Shown here: one piece after another, positions 1-9,330 of the stretch
How the letters are laid out: every line of letters starts with the position of its first letter
Position numbering within the stretch: position 1 is the first letter of the stretch
DNA from: Streptomyces fumigatiscleroticus
GTDB taxonomy: Bacteria > Actinomycetota > Actinomycetes > Streptomycetales > Streptomycetaceae
Direction of reading: 5' to 3'
Length of the DNA: 64,000 nt
Assembly (NCBI RefSeq): GCF_014647975.1
Contig: NZ_BMQF01000010.1
Location: forward strand, 62,001 to 126,000
Made by a program: the position numbers and the translations under genes
Notes under the pieces: generated by a model
What the model was told of the DNA's origin: nothing
The model's database searches: none
Seen by the model: the letters and a program-made list of their open reading frames with translations, nothing else

Positions 1-24
1 CCGGTTGAGAGGGGTCCCTGCCAG

Positions 25-1032
25 ATGACGGCACCATTGCACGAGCCGACCGCGGACGCGGCCCCGAGCCCGGCCGAAGAGGCGGCGGTTGTCGGCGCCG
101 AGGCGAAGGCCGTACAGGGGCGTTCCCTGGGTCGCATCGCCTGGGAGCGCCTGAAACGGGACAAGCTCGCCCTCGCGGGCGGCATCGTCGTGCTGGTCCT
201 CGTCCTGATCGCGCTGCTCGCGCCCGTGATCGCCAACCTCGTCGGGCAGGACCCCGAGTCGCACCACGAGGACCTCATCGACCCGCTGTTCGGCACCCCC
301 ACGGGCTCCCTCGGCGGCATCAGCGGCGACCACCTGCTCGGCGTGGAGCCGGTCAGCGGCCGTGACATCTTCGCCCGCATCGTCTACGGCGCCCGGATCT
401 CGCTGCTCGTCGGCTTCCTCTCCGCGATCGTCGCCGTGATCCTCGGCACCGTTCTGGGCATCCTCGCCGGCTTCTTCGGCGGCTGGATCGACGCCGTGGT
501 CAGCCGGGTCATGGACGGTCTGCTGGCCTTCCCGCAGCTGCTCTTCATCATCGCGCTGGTCTCCGTCATGCCGAACGAACTGCTGGGCCTGACCGGTACG
601 GGCGTGCGCCTGTTCGTGATGATCCTGGTCATCGGCTTCTTCGGCTGGCCCTACATCGGCCGTGTGGTGCGCGGCCAGACGCTCTCGCTGCGCGAGCGGG
701 AGTACGTCGAGGCGGCACGGTCGCTGGGCGCCGGGCGGTTCTACATCCTGTTCAAGGAACTGCTGCCCAACCTGGTCGCGCCGATCATCGTCTACACGAC
801 GATGATGATCCCCACCAACATCCTCACCGAGGCGGCACTCAGCTTCCTGGGTGTGGGCGTCAAGCCGCCCACGGCCTCCTGGGGGCAGATGCTCTCGAGC
901 GCGATCGACTACTACGACTCGGATCCGATGTACATGGTCATCCCGGGCGTGGCGATCTTCATCACCGTGCTTGCCTTCAATCTCTTCGGCGACGGCGTGC
1001 GCGACGCGCTGGACCCGAAGGGCTCCCGCTAA
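25..1032 (+). CDS. Oligopeptide ABC transporter permease (DppC/OppC type)
   Basis: This is an inner-membrane permease subunit of a peptide importer, 335 aa. A charged cytoplasmic N-terminus (residues 1-46) precedes a first membrane helix at about 48-70. A large extracytoplasmic segment with the LLGVEPVSGRDIFARIVYG motif typical of OppC proteins follows, then five more helices. The ATPase-contacting EAA loop is visible as EYVEAARSLGAG near residue 230. The gene is the first of a five-gene transport operon read in one direction. Only 24 bases lie upstream, so the promoter is outside the window. The family assignment is firm; the transported peptide is not deducible. Confidence 0.93.
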   Translation: MTAPLHEPTADAAPSPAEEAAVVGAEAKAVQGRSLGRIAWERLKRDKLALAGGIVVLVLVLIALLAPVIANLVGQDPESHHEDLIDPLFGTPTGSLGGISGDHLLGVEPVSGRDIFARIVYGARISLLVGFLSAIVAVILGTVLGILAGFFGGWIDAVVSRVMDGLLAFPQLLFIIALVSVMPNELLGLTGTGVRLFVMILVIGFFGWPYIGRVVRGQTLSLREREYVEAARSLGAGRFYILFKELLPNLVAPIIVYTTMMIPTNILTEAALSFLGVGVKPPTASWGQMLSSAIDYYDSDPMYMVIPGVAIFITVLAFNLFGDGVRDALDPKGSR

Positions 1033-1102
1033 CTGCCGTACCGCACAAGCGTCCCGTGGCACCTGCACGGGGTCTCTCATCTAATCCGGAGGATCCGAGA
1101 TC

Positions 1103-2899
1103 GTGACTACCCAACGCACCTCAGGGCGGCGCAAGCAGGCTGCGGCCGCTGCCGCCGTGGTCGCCGCGCTGCTGACCACGGCGGCGTGCGGCGGCGGCGG
1201 CAAGGACGATGACGGGGGTACGAAGAACGGCGCGGCCGGCTTCGACGCCGCGAACAACAAGGTCGCCCAGGCCTCGCTGGCCAAGAAGGGCGGCGAGCTG
1301 AAGTTCGCCAGCGCGCAGGACGCCGACTCGTGGGACACCACGCGCGGTTACTACGGCTTCATGTGGAACTTCTCGCGCTACTACAGCCGCCAGCTCGTCA
1401 CGAACAAGACGGAGCCGGGCAAGGCCGGTGCCGAGATCACCCCGGACCTCGCCACCGATGTCGCCAAGGTCACCGACGACGGCAAGACCTACACGTACAC
1501 CCTGCGTGACGGCATCACCTGGGAGGACGGCAAGCCGATCACCTCCAAGGACATCAAGTACGGCATCGAGCGCGTCTGGGCGCAGGACGTGCTGTCCGGC
1601 GGTCCGACGTACCTCAAGGACGTGCTCGACCCCAAGGGCGAGTACGAGGGCCCCTACAAGGACAAGTCCGCGGACAAGCTGGGCCTGAAGGCGATCGACA
1701 CGCCGGACGACAAGACCATCATCTTCCACCTGCCGAAGGCCAACTCGGACTTCGAGGAGATGCTGGCGCTCACCTCCGCCTCCCCGGTCCGCCAGGACAA
1801 GGACACCAAGTCCAAGTACGGCCTGCACCCGTTCTCCTCGGGCCCGTACAAGTTCCAGTCGTACAGCCCGAACAAGGACCTCGTCCTGGTCCGCAACACC
1901 GAGTGGAAGGCGTCCTCGGACCCGGTCCGCAAGGCGTACCCGGACAAGATCTCGATCAAGTTCTTCACCAACGCCAACGACCTGGACTCGCGCCTGATCG
2001 CCGGTGACTACGACCTGGACCTGGCCCAGACCGGCCTGTCCCCGCAGGGCCGCACCACGGCCCTGAAGGAGCACAAGGCCAACCTGGACAACCCGGTCTC
2101 CGGCTACATCCGCTACGCGGTCTTCCCGCAGAGCGTGAAGCCGTTCGACAACGAGCACTGCCGCAAGGCCGTGATCTACGGCGCCGACCACGTCTCGCTG
2201 CAGACCGCGCGCGGCGGCCCCGTCGCCGGCGGCGACATCGGCACCAACATGCTGCCGCCGTCCGTCCCGGGCTCCGAGGGCCAGGACTACGACCCGTACG
2301 AGCTGGCCGGCGCCAACAAGAACGGCAACGTCGCCAAGGCCAAGGAAGAGCTGAAGGCCTGCGGCAAGCCCAACGGCTTCAAGACCACCATCGCCGTCCG
2401 CAACAACAAGCCGGTCGAGGTGGCCACCGCCGAGTCGCTCCAGGCGTCGCTGAAGAAGATCGGCATCACCGTCGACATCGACCAGTACGACGGCGCGCAG
2501 ACCACCGGCATCATCGGCAGCCCCTCGAACGTGCAGAAGAAGGGCTACGGCATCATCATCATGGGCTGGGGCCCGGACTTCCCGTCCGTCCAGGGCTACG
2601 GTCTGCCGCTGTGGAGCAGCAAGTACATCCAGCAGAGCGGTAACAACAACTACGCGCTCATCAAGGACAAGGAGATCGACGGCCTGTTCGACGACTACGT
2701 CAACACGCTGGACGACTCCGGCAAGGCCAAGATCGCCACGGAGATCAACCACAAGGTGATGGAGGGCGGCTACTACCTGCCCTTCGTCTTCGAGAAGTTC
2801 ATCAACTGGCGCTCCAGCCGGCTGGCGAACGTCTACACGACCGACGGCTACAGCGGCATGTACGACTTCGTCAACCTCGGTCTGAAGTCCACGAAGTAA
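1103..2899 (+). CDS. Oligopeptide-binding lipoprotein (SBP_bac_5 family)
   Basis: This is the extracytoplasmic peptide-binding subunit of the importer, 598 aa. A short basic N-terminus and hydrophobic stretch end in the lipobox LLTTAAC, with Cys29 the likely lipidated residue, followed by a Gly/Asp linker. The remainder has the DppA/OppA fold signature (YTYTLRDGITWEDGKPITSKD near residues 130-150). The GTG start is supported by a GGAGGA ribosome site 9 nt upstream. It sits between the two permease genes. A hairpin repeat in the following gap may protect its mRNA, as binding proteins are needed in excess over permeases. Confidence 0.94.
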   Translation: MTTQRTSGRRKQAAAAAAVVAALLTTAACGGGGKDDDGGTKNGAAGFDAANNKVAQASLAKKGGELKFASAQDADSWDTTRGYYGFMWNFSRYYSRQLVTNKTEPGKAGAEITPDLATDVAKVTDDGKTYTYTLRDGITWEDGKPITSKDIKYGIERVWAQDVLSGGPTYLKDVLDPKGEYEGPYKDKSADKLGLKAIDTPDDKTIIFHLPKANSDFEEMLALTSASPVRQDKDTKSKYGLHPFSSGPYKFQSYSPNKDLVLVRNTEWKASSDPVRKAYPDKISIKFFTNANDLDSRLIAGDYDLDLAQTGLSPQGRTTALKEHKANLDNPVSGYIRYAVFPQSVKPFDNEHCRKAVIYGADHVSLQTARGGPVAGGDIGTNMLPPSVPGSEGQDYDPYELAGANKNGNVAKAKEELKACGKPNGFKTTIAVRNNKPVEVATAESLQASLKKIGITVDIDQYDGAQTTGIIGSPSNVQKKGYGIIIMGWGPDFPSVQGYGLPLWSSKYIQQSGNNNYALIKDKEIDGLFDDYVNTLDDSGKAKIATEINHKVMEGGYYLPFVFEKFINWRSSRLANVYTTDGYSGMYDFVNLGLKSTK

Positions 2900-2964
2900 C
2901 CCGGCCACCCGCCGTACGGCACGAAAGGCAGGTGAAGGCCGGCGCGGCGTGACCGCGGGCCGCC

Positions 2965-3002
2965 TGGGGGTGCCTCCCACGTCCATAAGACAGTGGGGGA
3001 GA
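2965..3002 (+). repeat. Short Streptomyces-type palindromic repeat between binding protein and permease
   Basis: The 140-bp gap holds TGGGGGTGCCTCCCAC, a 12-nt centre, then GTGGGGGAGA. The CTCCCAC and GTGGGGGAG arms can pair. Both flanks match the outer arms of a short repeat common in Streptomyces intergenic DNA (recognised from memory); the usual centre GAGCGAAGCCGAG is replaced. In this position it can act as an mRNA stability or partial termination element within the operon. Confidence 0.55.
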
Positions 3003-3039
3003 CCGTAGGCGGCCCGTGGTCCGCGGCGGGCCGTTAGCT

Positions 3040-4038
3040 GTGCTCGCTTACCTCATCAGGCGGCTGTTCGCCGCCGCAGTGATGCTCGTGGTCATCGTCG
3101 TGGTGGTCTTCGGCATCTTCTTCCTCATCCCCAAGTGGGCGGGCGTCGACATCGCCACGAGCTTCGTGGGCAAGCAGGCCGACCCGGCCGCGGTCGAGGG
3201 CATCCGGCAGAAGCTGGGCCTCTCGGACCCGATCTACGCTCAGGTCTGGGAGTTCTTCAAGGGCATCTTCGTCGGCCGCACCTACTCCGGCGGCGGCGAC
3301 GTCACCGAGTGCGCGGCGCCGTGCTTCGGCTACTCCTTCCGCAGTGAGCAGGCCATCTGGCCGGTGCTGACCGACCGCTTCCCGGTGACCCTGGGGCTCG
3401 CGCTCGGTGCCGCCGTGCTGTGGCTGATCTTCGGTGTCGCCGCGGGTGTGCTCTCCGCCCTCAAGCGGGGCACCCTGTGGGACCGCGGCGCGATGGTCGT
3501 CGCCCTCGCGGGTGTCTCCCTGCCCATCTACTTCACCGGTCTGCTCAGCCTGGCGATCTTCTCCTACGGTCTGGGCTGGATCGACGCGGAGTACGTGCCC
3601 CTGGAGGACAGCTTCACCGGCTGGCTCGGCGGCATGATCCTGCCCTGGATCACCCTGGCGTTCCTGTACGCGGCGATGTACGCCCGTATCACCCGCGCCA
3701 CCATGATGGAGATCCTGGGCGAGGACTACATCCGCACCGCTCGCGCCAAGGGCCTCAAGGAGCAGGTCGTCATCCGCAAGCACGCCATGCGCTCGACGAT
3801 GACGCCCATCCTGACCATGCTCGGCATGGACCTCGGCGCCCTCATCGGCGGTGCGATCCTGACGGAGACCACGTTCAGCCTGCCCGGCCTCGGCCAGGCC
3901 GTGCTCAACGCCATCAAGAACCAGGACCTGCCCGTCATCCTGGGCGTCACCCTGATCACTTCTCTCGCGGTGCTCATCGCCAACCTCGTGGTGGACGTCC
4001 TGTACGCCGTGATCGACCCCCGAGTGAGGCTCTCATGA
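3040..4038 (+). CDS. Oligopeptide ABC transporter permease (DppB/OppB type)
   Basis: Second permease subunit, about 332 aa from the GTG at 3040. The N-terminal helix (LIRRLFAAAVMLVVIVVVVF) follows the start directly, as in OppB/DppB proteins. The helices and the EAA loop (EDYIRTARAKGL near residue 228) complete the family pattern, and the C-terminus ends in the usual VLYAVIDPRVRLS. An in-frame GTG at 3016 would add eight residues (MVRGGPLA) absent from the family, so I prefer 3040. The stop overlaps the next start (ATGA), implying translational coupling to the ATPase. Confidence 0.9.
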   Translation: MLAYLIRRLFAAAVMLVVIVVVVFGIFFLIPKWAGVDIATSFVGKQADPAAVEGIRQKLGLSDPIYAQVWEFFKGIFVGRTYSGGGDVTECAAPCFGYSFRSEQAIWPVLTDRFPVTLGLALGAAVLWLIFGVAAGVLSALKRGTLWDRGAMVVALAGVSLPIYFTGLLSLAIFSYGLGWIDAEYVPLEDSFTGWLGGMILPWITLAFLYAAMYARITRATMMEILGEDYIRTARAKGLKEQVVIRKHAMRSTMTPILTMLGMDLGALIGGAILTETTFSLPGLGQAVLNAIKNQDLPVILGVTLITSLAVLIANLVVDVLYAVIDPRVRLS

Positions 4039-5132
4039 CCGAACTCAGCAAGAGCGGGGCCGCCGTGGGCGAGCCCACCAGCACCTCTCCCGCCCCGTCC
4101 GCCTTTCTGGAAGTGCGCGACCTGAAGGTGCACTTCCCGACCGACGACGGCCTGGTCAAATCCGTCGACGGGCTCAGCTTCCAGCTGGAGAGGGGCAAGA
4201 CCCTCGGCATCGTGGGCGAGTCGGGATCCGGCAAGTCGGTGACCTCGCTCGGCATCATGGGCCTGCACACCGCGGGCCAGTACGGCAAGCGCAAGGCGCG
4301 GATCTCCGGCGAGATCTGGCTGAACGGCACCGAGCTGCTCTCCGCCGACCCGGACGAGGTGCGCAAGCTGCGCGGCCGCGAGATGGCGATGATCTTCCAG
4401 GACCCGCTGTCCGCGCTGCACCCGTACTACACGATCGGCCAGCAGATCGTGGAGGCGTACCGCATCCACCACGACGTGGACAAGAAGACCGCGAAGCGCC
4501 GTGCCGTCGAGATGCTCGACCGCGTGGGCATCCCGCAGCCGGACAAGCGGGTGGACAACTACCCGCACGAGTTCTCCGGCGGTATGCGCCAGCGGGCGAT
4601 GATCGCGATGTCGCTGGTCAACAACCCCGAGCTGCTGATCGCGGACGAGCCGACCACCGCCCTGGACGTGACCGTCCAGGCGCAGATCCTCGACCTCATC
4701 CGGGACCTGCAGAAGGAGTTCGGTTCCGCGGTCATCATCATCACCCACGACCTGGGCGTCGTCGCCGAGCTGGCCGACGACCTCCTGGTGATGTACGGCG
4801 GCCGCTGCGTGGAGCGGGGCCCGGCGGAGAAGGTGTTCTACGAGCCCCGCCACCCCTACACGTGGGGCCTGCTCGGCTCCATGCCGCGCCTCGACCGCGA
4901 CCAGCAGGAACGCCTCATCCCGGTCAAGGGCTCCCCGCCCTCCCTCATCAACGTCCCGTCCGGTTGCGCCTTCAACCCGCGCTGCCCGTACGCCGACGTG
5001 CCCAAGGACAACGTCACCCGCACGGTCCGGCCCGAGCTGACCGAGGTCGGCGACGAGCACTGGGCCGCCTGCCACATGTCGCAGGAGCAGCGGGAGCGTA
5101 TCTGGACCGAAGAGATTGCGCCGAAGCTGTGA
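4035..5132 (+). CDS. Oligopeptide ABC transporter ATP-binding protein (DppD type)
   Basis: First ATPase of the importer, 365 aa. Visible motifs are Walker A GESGSGKS (about residue 60), Q-loop IFQDP, signature FSGGMRQR (about 180), Walker B LLIADEPT (about 200) and switch His in IITHD. The C-terminal oligopeptide-transporter extension carries the Cys motif NPRCPYA seen in DppD/OppD, which in some relatives binds an iron-sulfur cluster. Its ATG overlaps the permease stop, and its own TGA overlaps a GTG of the next gene, so the ATPase pair is likely made in equal amounts. Confidence 0.94.
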   Translation: MTELSKSGAAVGEPTSTSPAPSAFLEVRDLKVHFPTDDGLVKSVDGLSFQLERGKTLGIVGESGSGKSVTSLGIMGLHTAGQYGKRKARISGEIWLNGTELLSADPDEVRKLRGREMAMIFQDPLSALHPYYTIGQQIVEAYRIHHDVDKKTAKRRAVEMLDRVGIPQPDKRVDNYPHEFSGGMRQRAMIAMSLVNNPELLIADEPTTALDVTVQAQILDLIRDLQKEFGSAVIIITHDLGVVAELADDLLVMYGGRCVERGPAEKVFYEPRHPYTWGLLGSMPRLDRDQQERLIPVKGSPPSLINVPSGCAFNPRCPYADVPKDNVTRTVRPELTEVGDEHWAACHMSQEQRERIWTEEIAPKL

Positions 5133-5146
5133 GCGAGGAAAAAGCA

Positions 5147-6601
5147 GTGAGTGTCCCTGCGCAGAGCGACGGTGCCACCCTCACCCAGGACGCCGCCCCC
5201 GGCGAGACCCTGCTGAAGGTGACCGGGCTGCAGAAGCACTTCCCGATCAAGAAGGGTCTGCTCCAGCGGCAGGTCGGCGCGGTGCGCGCGGTCGACGGCC
5301 TCGACTTCGAGGTGAGATCCGGCGAGACCCTCGGCGTCGTGGGTGAGTCCGGCTGCGGCAAGTCGACGATGGGCCGGCTGATCACCCGGCTGCTGGAGCC
5401 CACCGCCGGCACGGTGGAGTTCGAGGGCAAGGACATCACGCACCTCGGCGTGAGCGGCATGCGCCCGCTGCGCCGCGATGTGCAGATGATCTTCCAGGAC
5501 CCGTACTCGTCGCTGAACCCGCGCCACACCATCGGCACCATCGTCGGGGCCCCCTTCAGGCTCCAGGGCGTCGAGCCCGAGGGCGGCGTGAAGAAGGAGG
5601 TCCAGCGGCTGCTGTCGGTGGTCGGCCTCAACCCCGAGCACTACAACCGCTACCCGCACGAGTTCTCCGGCGGCCAGCGCCAGCGCATCGGCATCGCCCG
5701 CGCGCTCGCGCTGAAGCCGAAGCTGGTGGTGGCCGACGAGCCGGTCTCCGCGCTCGACGTGTCCATCCAGGCCCAGGTCGTCAACCTCCTCGACGACCTC
5801 CAGGAGGAGCTGGGCCTGACGTACGTGATCATCGCGCACGACCTGTCGGTCGTCCGGCATGTCTCGGACCGGATCGCGGTGATGTACCTCGGCAAGATCG
5901 TGGAGCTGGCCGACCGCGACCAGCTCTACAGGTCGCCGATGCACCCGTACACCAAGGCCCTGCTCTCCGCGGTGCCGATCCCGGACCCGTCGCGCAAGTC
6001 GGCCAAGAGCGAGCGCATCCTGCTCAAGGGCGACGTCCCCTCGCCGATCTCCCCGCCCAGCGGCTGCCGCTTCCACACCCGGTGCTGGAAGGCGACGGAG
6101 ATCTGCAGGACGACCGAGCCGCCGCTGAAGGAGCTGCGGCCGGGTCAGCAGGTCGCCTGCCACCACCCGGAGAACTTCGCGGACCAGGCCCCGCAGGAGA
6201 CGGTCCTGCTCTCGGACGCCAAGGAGGCGGCCGAGCTGGTGCCGGACGCGGTGCTGGAGGAGTCGGCCGAGACCTCGGCGGCGGTGGCCGAGGAGGTGGA
6301 GGCGGAGGGCTCCGCCGAAAACCGCACTGAGGGCTCCGCCGAAAGCGCCGCGGAGGGGACGACCGAGGCCGCGGAGGGGACGACCGAGGGCTCGGAGGAG
6401 TCGACCGAAGCCGCGGAGGGGACGACCGGGGCCGCGGAGGGTACGACCGAGGGCTCGGAGCAGTCGGCCCAGGCCGCGGGGGAGTCGGCCGAGGCCGCCG
6501 GGACCGGGGCCGCCGAGGAGTCGGCCGAGGCCGCCGGAACCGGCGCCGCCGCTACGGCCGAAACGGCGACCACGGACGAATCCCCGGCCAAGGAGAAGTA
6601 A
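5147..6601 (+). CDS. Oligopeptide ABC transporter ATP-binding protein (DppF type) with long acidic tail
   Basis: Second ATPase, 484 aa from GTG 5147, which has GAGGAA six nt upstream; an alternative in-frame GTG at 5129 overlaps the previous stop. Walker A GESGCGKST, signature FSGGQRQR, Walker B VVADEP and the C-terminal RFHTRCWKA extension define a DppF/OppF protein ending near residue 345. Beyond this lies about 140 residues of Ala/Glu/Thr/Ser low complexity built on EGTTE, EAAEGTTEGSEES and AEAAGTGAAEE repeats. The family normally ends at 330-350 aa, so the tail is an accretion, probably disordered. A strong terminator follows 10 nt after the stop. Confidence 0.93.
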   Translation: MSVPAQSDGATLTQDAAPGETLLKVTGLQKHFPIKKGLLQRQVGAVRAVDGLDFEVRSGETLGVVGESGCGKSTMGRLITRLLEPTAGTVEFEGKDITHLGVSGMRPLRRDVQMIFQDPYSSLNPRHTIGTIVGAPFRLQGVEPEGGVKKEVQRLLSVVGLNPEHYNRYPHEFSGGQRQRIGIARALALKPKLVVADEPVSALDVSIQAQVVNLLDDLQEELGLTYVIIAHDLSVVRHVSDRIAVMYLGKIVELADRDQLYRSPMHPYTKALLSAVPIPDPSRKSAKSERILLKGDVPSPISPPSGCRFHTRCWKATEICRTTEPPLKELRPGQQVACHHPENFADQAPQETVLLSDAKEAAELVPDAVLEESAETSAAVAEEVEAEGSAENRTEGSAESAAEGTTEAAEGTTEGSEESTEAAEGTTGAAEGTTEGSEQSAQAAGESAEAAGTGAAEESAEAAGTGAAATAETATTDESPAKEK

Positions 6602-6611
6602 CCCGACCGGC

Positions 6612-6652
6612 CAGTGGGCCCCCGCCTTCATTTGCAAGGCGGGGGCCCACTG
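6612..6652 (+). terminator. Strong hairpin terminator after the peptide-transport operon
   Basis: A perfect 17-bp inverted repeat (CAGTGGGCCCCCGCCTT and its complement) surrounds a 7-nt loop. It begins 10 nt past the last ATPase stop. There is no U-tract, as is usual for Streptomyces terminators. It ends only 18 nt before the next start codon, so it also insulates that gene's promoter. Confidence 0.85.
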
Positions 6653-6670
6653 CTGAGTAAGAATGGCAGG

Positions 6671-7348
6671 GTGCTCCAGCAACTGTTCAGCCCGTCCGTC
6701 CAGCACACGCTCGACCTGATCGGCATCTTCGTCTTCGCCATCTCCGGCGCCCTGCTGGCCGTCCGCAAGAACTTCGACGTCTTCGGCATCGCCGTCCTCG
6801 CCGAGGTCACCGCGCTGGGCGGCGGACTGTTCCGGGACCTGATCATCGGGGCCGTACCCCCGGCCGCCTTCACGGATCTGGGGTACTTCGTCACCCCGCT
6901 GCTCGCCGCCCTGCTGGTCTTCTTCCTCCATCCGCAGGTGGAGCGCATCCAGGTCGGCGTCAACGTCTTCGACGCGGCCGGCCTCGGCCTGTTCGGCGTC
7001 GCCGGCACCACCAAGGCCTACGACTACGGTCTCGGCCTGACCGCCTCCGCCTGTCTGGGCCTGGCCACCGCGGTGGGCGGCGGCGTGCTCCGCGACGTGC
7101 TCGCCAACGAGGTGCCGTCGCTGCTGCGCTGGGACCGCGACCTGTACGCGGTCCCGGCGATCGTCGGCGCCACCATGGTCGCCCTGTGTATCCGCTTCGA
7201 CGCCCTCACCCCGTTCACCAGCGGACTGGCGGTGGTCACCACCTTTGTCCTGCGGCTGCTGGCGATGCGGTTCCACTGGCGGGCGCCCCGCGCCTGGAAC
7301 CGCAGATCGACGGTGCGGGAGGACGAGACGGCCGGGGCGGTGCCGTAA
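6671..7348 (+). CDS. TRIC/UPF0126 (YadS-like) membrane protein, possible glycine or cation channel
   Basis: About 225 aa with seven predicted membrane helices, arranged as two copies of the UPF0126 unit (each with the GG(G)LxRDxL motif, here GGGLFRDL and GGGVLRDVL). This family forms prokaryotic TRIC-type channels and includes glycine transporters. GTG 6671 is chosen because TAAGAAT lies 6 nt upstream, the layout of a leaderless Streptomyces mRNA. A longer reading from 6614 would start inside the terminator hairpin and is unlikely. C-terminal 20 residues are charged and cytoplasmic. Confidence 0.85.
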   Translation: MLQQLFSPSVQHTLDLIGIFVFAISGALLAVRKNFDVFGIAVLAEVTALGGGLFRDLIIGAVPPAAFTDLGYFVTPLLAALLVFFLHPQVERIQVGVNVFDAAGLGLFGVAGTTKAYDYGLGLTASACLGLATAVGGGVLRDVLANEVPSLLRWDRDLYAVPAIVGATMVALCIRFDALTPFTSGLAVVTTFVLRLLAMRFHWRAPRAWNRRSTVREDETAGAVP

Positions 7349-7435
7349 GTATTACGGGGGCCGTGCGGATCACGGGCCGTGCGGCCGACGAGATCGAAGC
7401 TACCGCTTAGTAATCTCTTGTTGTACCGTTCAGCC

Positions 7436-8296
7436 ATGCCAGAAGCAGCCTCCGCACCGGCCACGCGGGCCACCATCGGCGACAGCGAGTTCGACCGCGA
7501 CACCGCGCTCACCCTGCGGGAACCCGGCGTCTACGACATCGACCTCTCCGCCGGCTGGACCATCATCAACGCCGTCAACGGCGGCTACCTGCTGGCCGTC
7601 CTGGGCCGTGCCCTCGCGGACGCCCTGCCGCACCCCGACCCGTTCACCATATCGGCGCACTACCTCACCGCGTCCCGGCCGGGCCCGGCCGTCGTGCGCA
7701 CCGACGTCGTACGCACCGGACGGACCCTGTCGACCGGGCAGGCCTCCCTCTTCCAGTACGACGAGGACGGCCATGAGGTCGAGCGCATCCGTGTCCTGGC
7801 CTCCTACGGCGACCTGGAGACGCTGCCGGACGACGTCCGCACGACAGCCCGGCCGCCCGCCATACCGCCGCTGGACCAGTGCTTCGGCCCGGAGGACGGA
7901 CCCGCCCCGGTCTCCGGCAGCTCGGCCATCGCCGACCGGCTGATGCTCAAGCTCGACCCGTCGACCCTGGGCTGGGCGCTGGGCAAGCCCTCGGGCAAGG
8001 GCGAGATGCGGGCCTGGTTCGGGCTCGCCGACGGCCGCGACGCCGACCCCCTCTCGCTGCTGCTCGCGGTCGACGCCCTGCCCCCGACCGCCTTCGAGCT
8101 CGGGCTGACCGGCTGGGTGCCGACGGTGGAGCTGACCGTGCACGTGCGGTGCCGCCCGGCGCCGGGCCCGCTGCGGGTGTCGATCACCACGCGCAATCTC
8201 GCCGGCGGCTTCCTGGAGGAGGACGCGGAGGTCTGGGACAGCGCCGACCGGCTGGTGGCGCAGTCCCGGCAGCTGGCCCGGGTCAGACTGGGCTGA
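7436..8296 (+). CDS. Thioesterase family protein (acyl-CoA thioesterase, double hotdog)
   Basis: A 286-aa protein resembling TesB-like acyl-CoA thioesterases of actinobacteria. An N-terminal hotdog (DIDLSAGWTIINAVNGGYLLAVLGRAL, about residues 35-60) and a second hotdog (from about 175, LDALPPTAFELGLTGWVPTVELTVHVR) are joined by a variable linker. It probably hydrolyses acyl-CoA esters, substrate unknown. ATG 7436 is preferred to upstream alternatives because TACCGT ends 6 nt before it, indicating a leaderless transcript. It stands alone; the next sequence is a decayed regulator. Confidence 0.82.
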   Translation: MPEAASAPATRATIGDSEFDRDTALTLREPGVYDIDLSAGWTIINAVNGGYLLAVLGRALADALPHPDPFTISAHYLTASRPGPAVVRTDVVRTGRTLSTGQASLFQYDEDGHEVERIRVLASYGDLETLPDDVRTTARPPAIPPLDQCFGPEDGPAPVSGSSAIADRLMLKLDPSTLGWALGKPSGKGEMRAWFGLADGRDADPLSLLLAVDALPPTAFELGLTGWVPTVELTVHVRCRPAPGPLRVSITTRNLAGGFLEEDAEVWDSADRLVAQSRQLARVRLG

Positions 8297-8367
8297 ACGG
8301 CCGGCCGTCGCGCCGCCCGTCGGCGGGCTTGGCCCGGTCCGGCCCGCGGCGGGACTCCGGTGGCGTC

Positions 8368-9210
8368 AGGTCCGGCCGTCCGCTGTCGATCCCCCTGCTG
8401 TCGCGGACCCGCCTCCGGGTCCCCGCCCGGGTGCTCGCGGACCGGCTGGAGATGTCGGTCCGCACCGTGTACCGCGACATCGAGGCGCTGTCCGCCTCCG
8501 GTGTCCCGGTCTTCCGCGCCGGACGCGGACGGCACGGCGGCATCGAGCTGCTCCTCGCCGCTCCTCGCCGAGTTCCGTACGGACGTCACCGGGCTCACCG
8601 CCCCCGACGGGCCGCGCGCTGTCCGTCCTGGCCGTGCAGGGCGCGCACGCCCCGCTCGGCCCGGGCGCGGCGCTCGGCTCGGCGCTGCGCGAGGTGAGGG
8701 CGGCGCTCCCGGCGCCGTACCGGCCGGCCGCCGCGACGGCCTCCCGCCGCGACGGCCTCCGCCGCATCCCGGCCGACGCCACCCGCCGGCAGGGCGGTCC
8801 GCGGCCCGGACGCGACCTGAGCGCGCTCTACGCCGACCGCCGGCCGCGGCTGCGCCACCGGCACGGCGACGAGGCCCGGCCGCGGACGTACACCGTCGAC
8901 GCCTACGGCCCGTCTCCGCGGTGGGCGTCTCGTACCTGGTCGCCGACCGGGTGTCGAACTCGCCGACCGCCTGGGAGGACCCGCGCCGGCAGGCCGGGGA
9001 GGCCCCCGGCGGAGTCCACGTCACCGTCCGGGTCCGGCGCGACGGCCTCGGCGCCTTCCCGCGGACGACCGTCGCGGCGCCGGCCGGACTCCCCGACGAC
9101 GACGGCGTCGGCGAGCGGGTGACCGTACGGCTGACGTACGGCGTGATCCCGCAGCCGCGTCAGCGCGAGGGCCTTGGCCCGCGCCGCCGCCTCGGTCACG
9201 GAGCGGGGCT
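8368..9210 (+). pseudogene. Decayed YafY/DeoR-type WYL-domain transcriptional regulator
   Basis: Pieces of one protein appear in order but in different frames. The helix-turn-helix part (VPARVLADRLEMSVRTVYRD, then IEALSASGVPVF) reads in the frame of 8371-8555. A duplicated CTCGCCGCTC next to 8560 shifts to TDVTGLTAPDG. The middle (GSALREVRAALPAPYRPAAA, then RTYTVDAYG) is in the third frame. The segment from 8930 (SYLVADRVSN, then GGVHVTVRVRR and GLPDDDG) returns to the second. At least three frameshifts plus short deletions have destroyed the gene. Codon bias is still coding-like, so decay is fairly recent. The original would be about 320 aa. Confidence 0.75.
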
Positions 9211-9330
9211 TCTTTGCGCGTGCTTTGCCCCGCGCACAGGCCGGGGACAGTCCGGGCCCAACCCACTCCTGAACAGCCTTGGTTGAGTGCCCCTCTCAGG
9301 ACTTCCTCATCATTTGTGGAGCTGTTTCTC

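Noticed and set aside
1121..2986. Long open frame (621 codons) on the minus strand opposite the peptide-binding protein
   Set aside because: It is antisense to a clear lipoprotein gene with signal, family motifs and ribosome site. Long antisense frames are expected at this GC content, and its translation is Val/Arg/Gly-rich without domains.
6145..6591. Ser/Ala-rich minus-strand ORF opposite the DppF tail
   Set aside because: It is the mirror of the repetitive tail; no start signal, and the plus frame is continuous with the ATPase.
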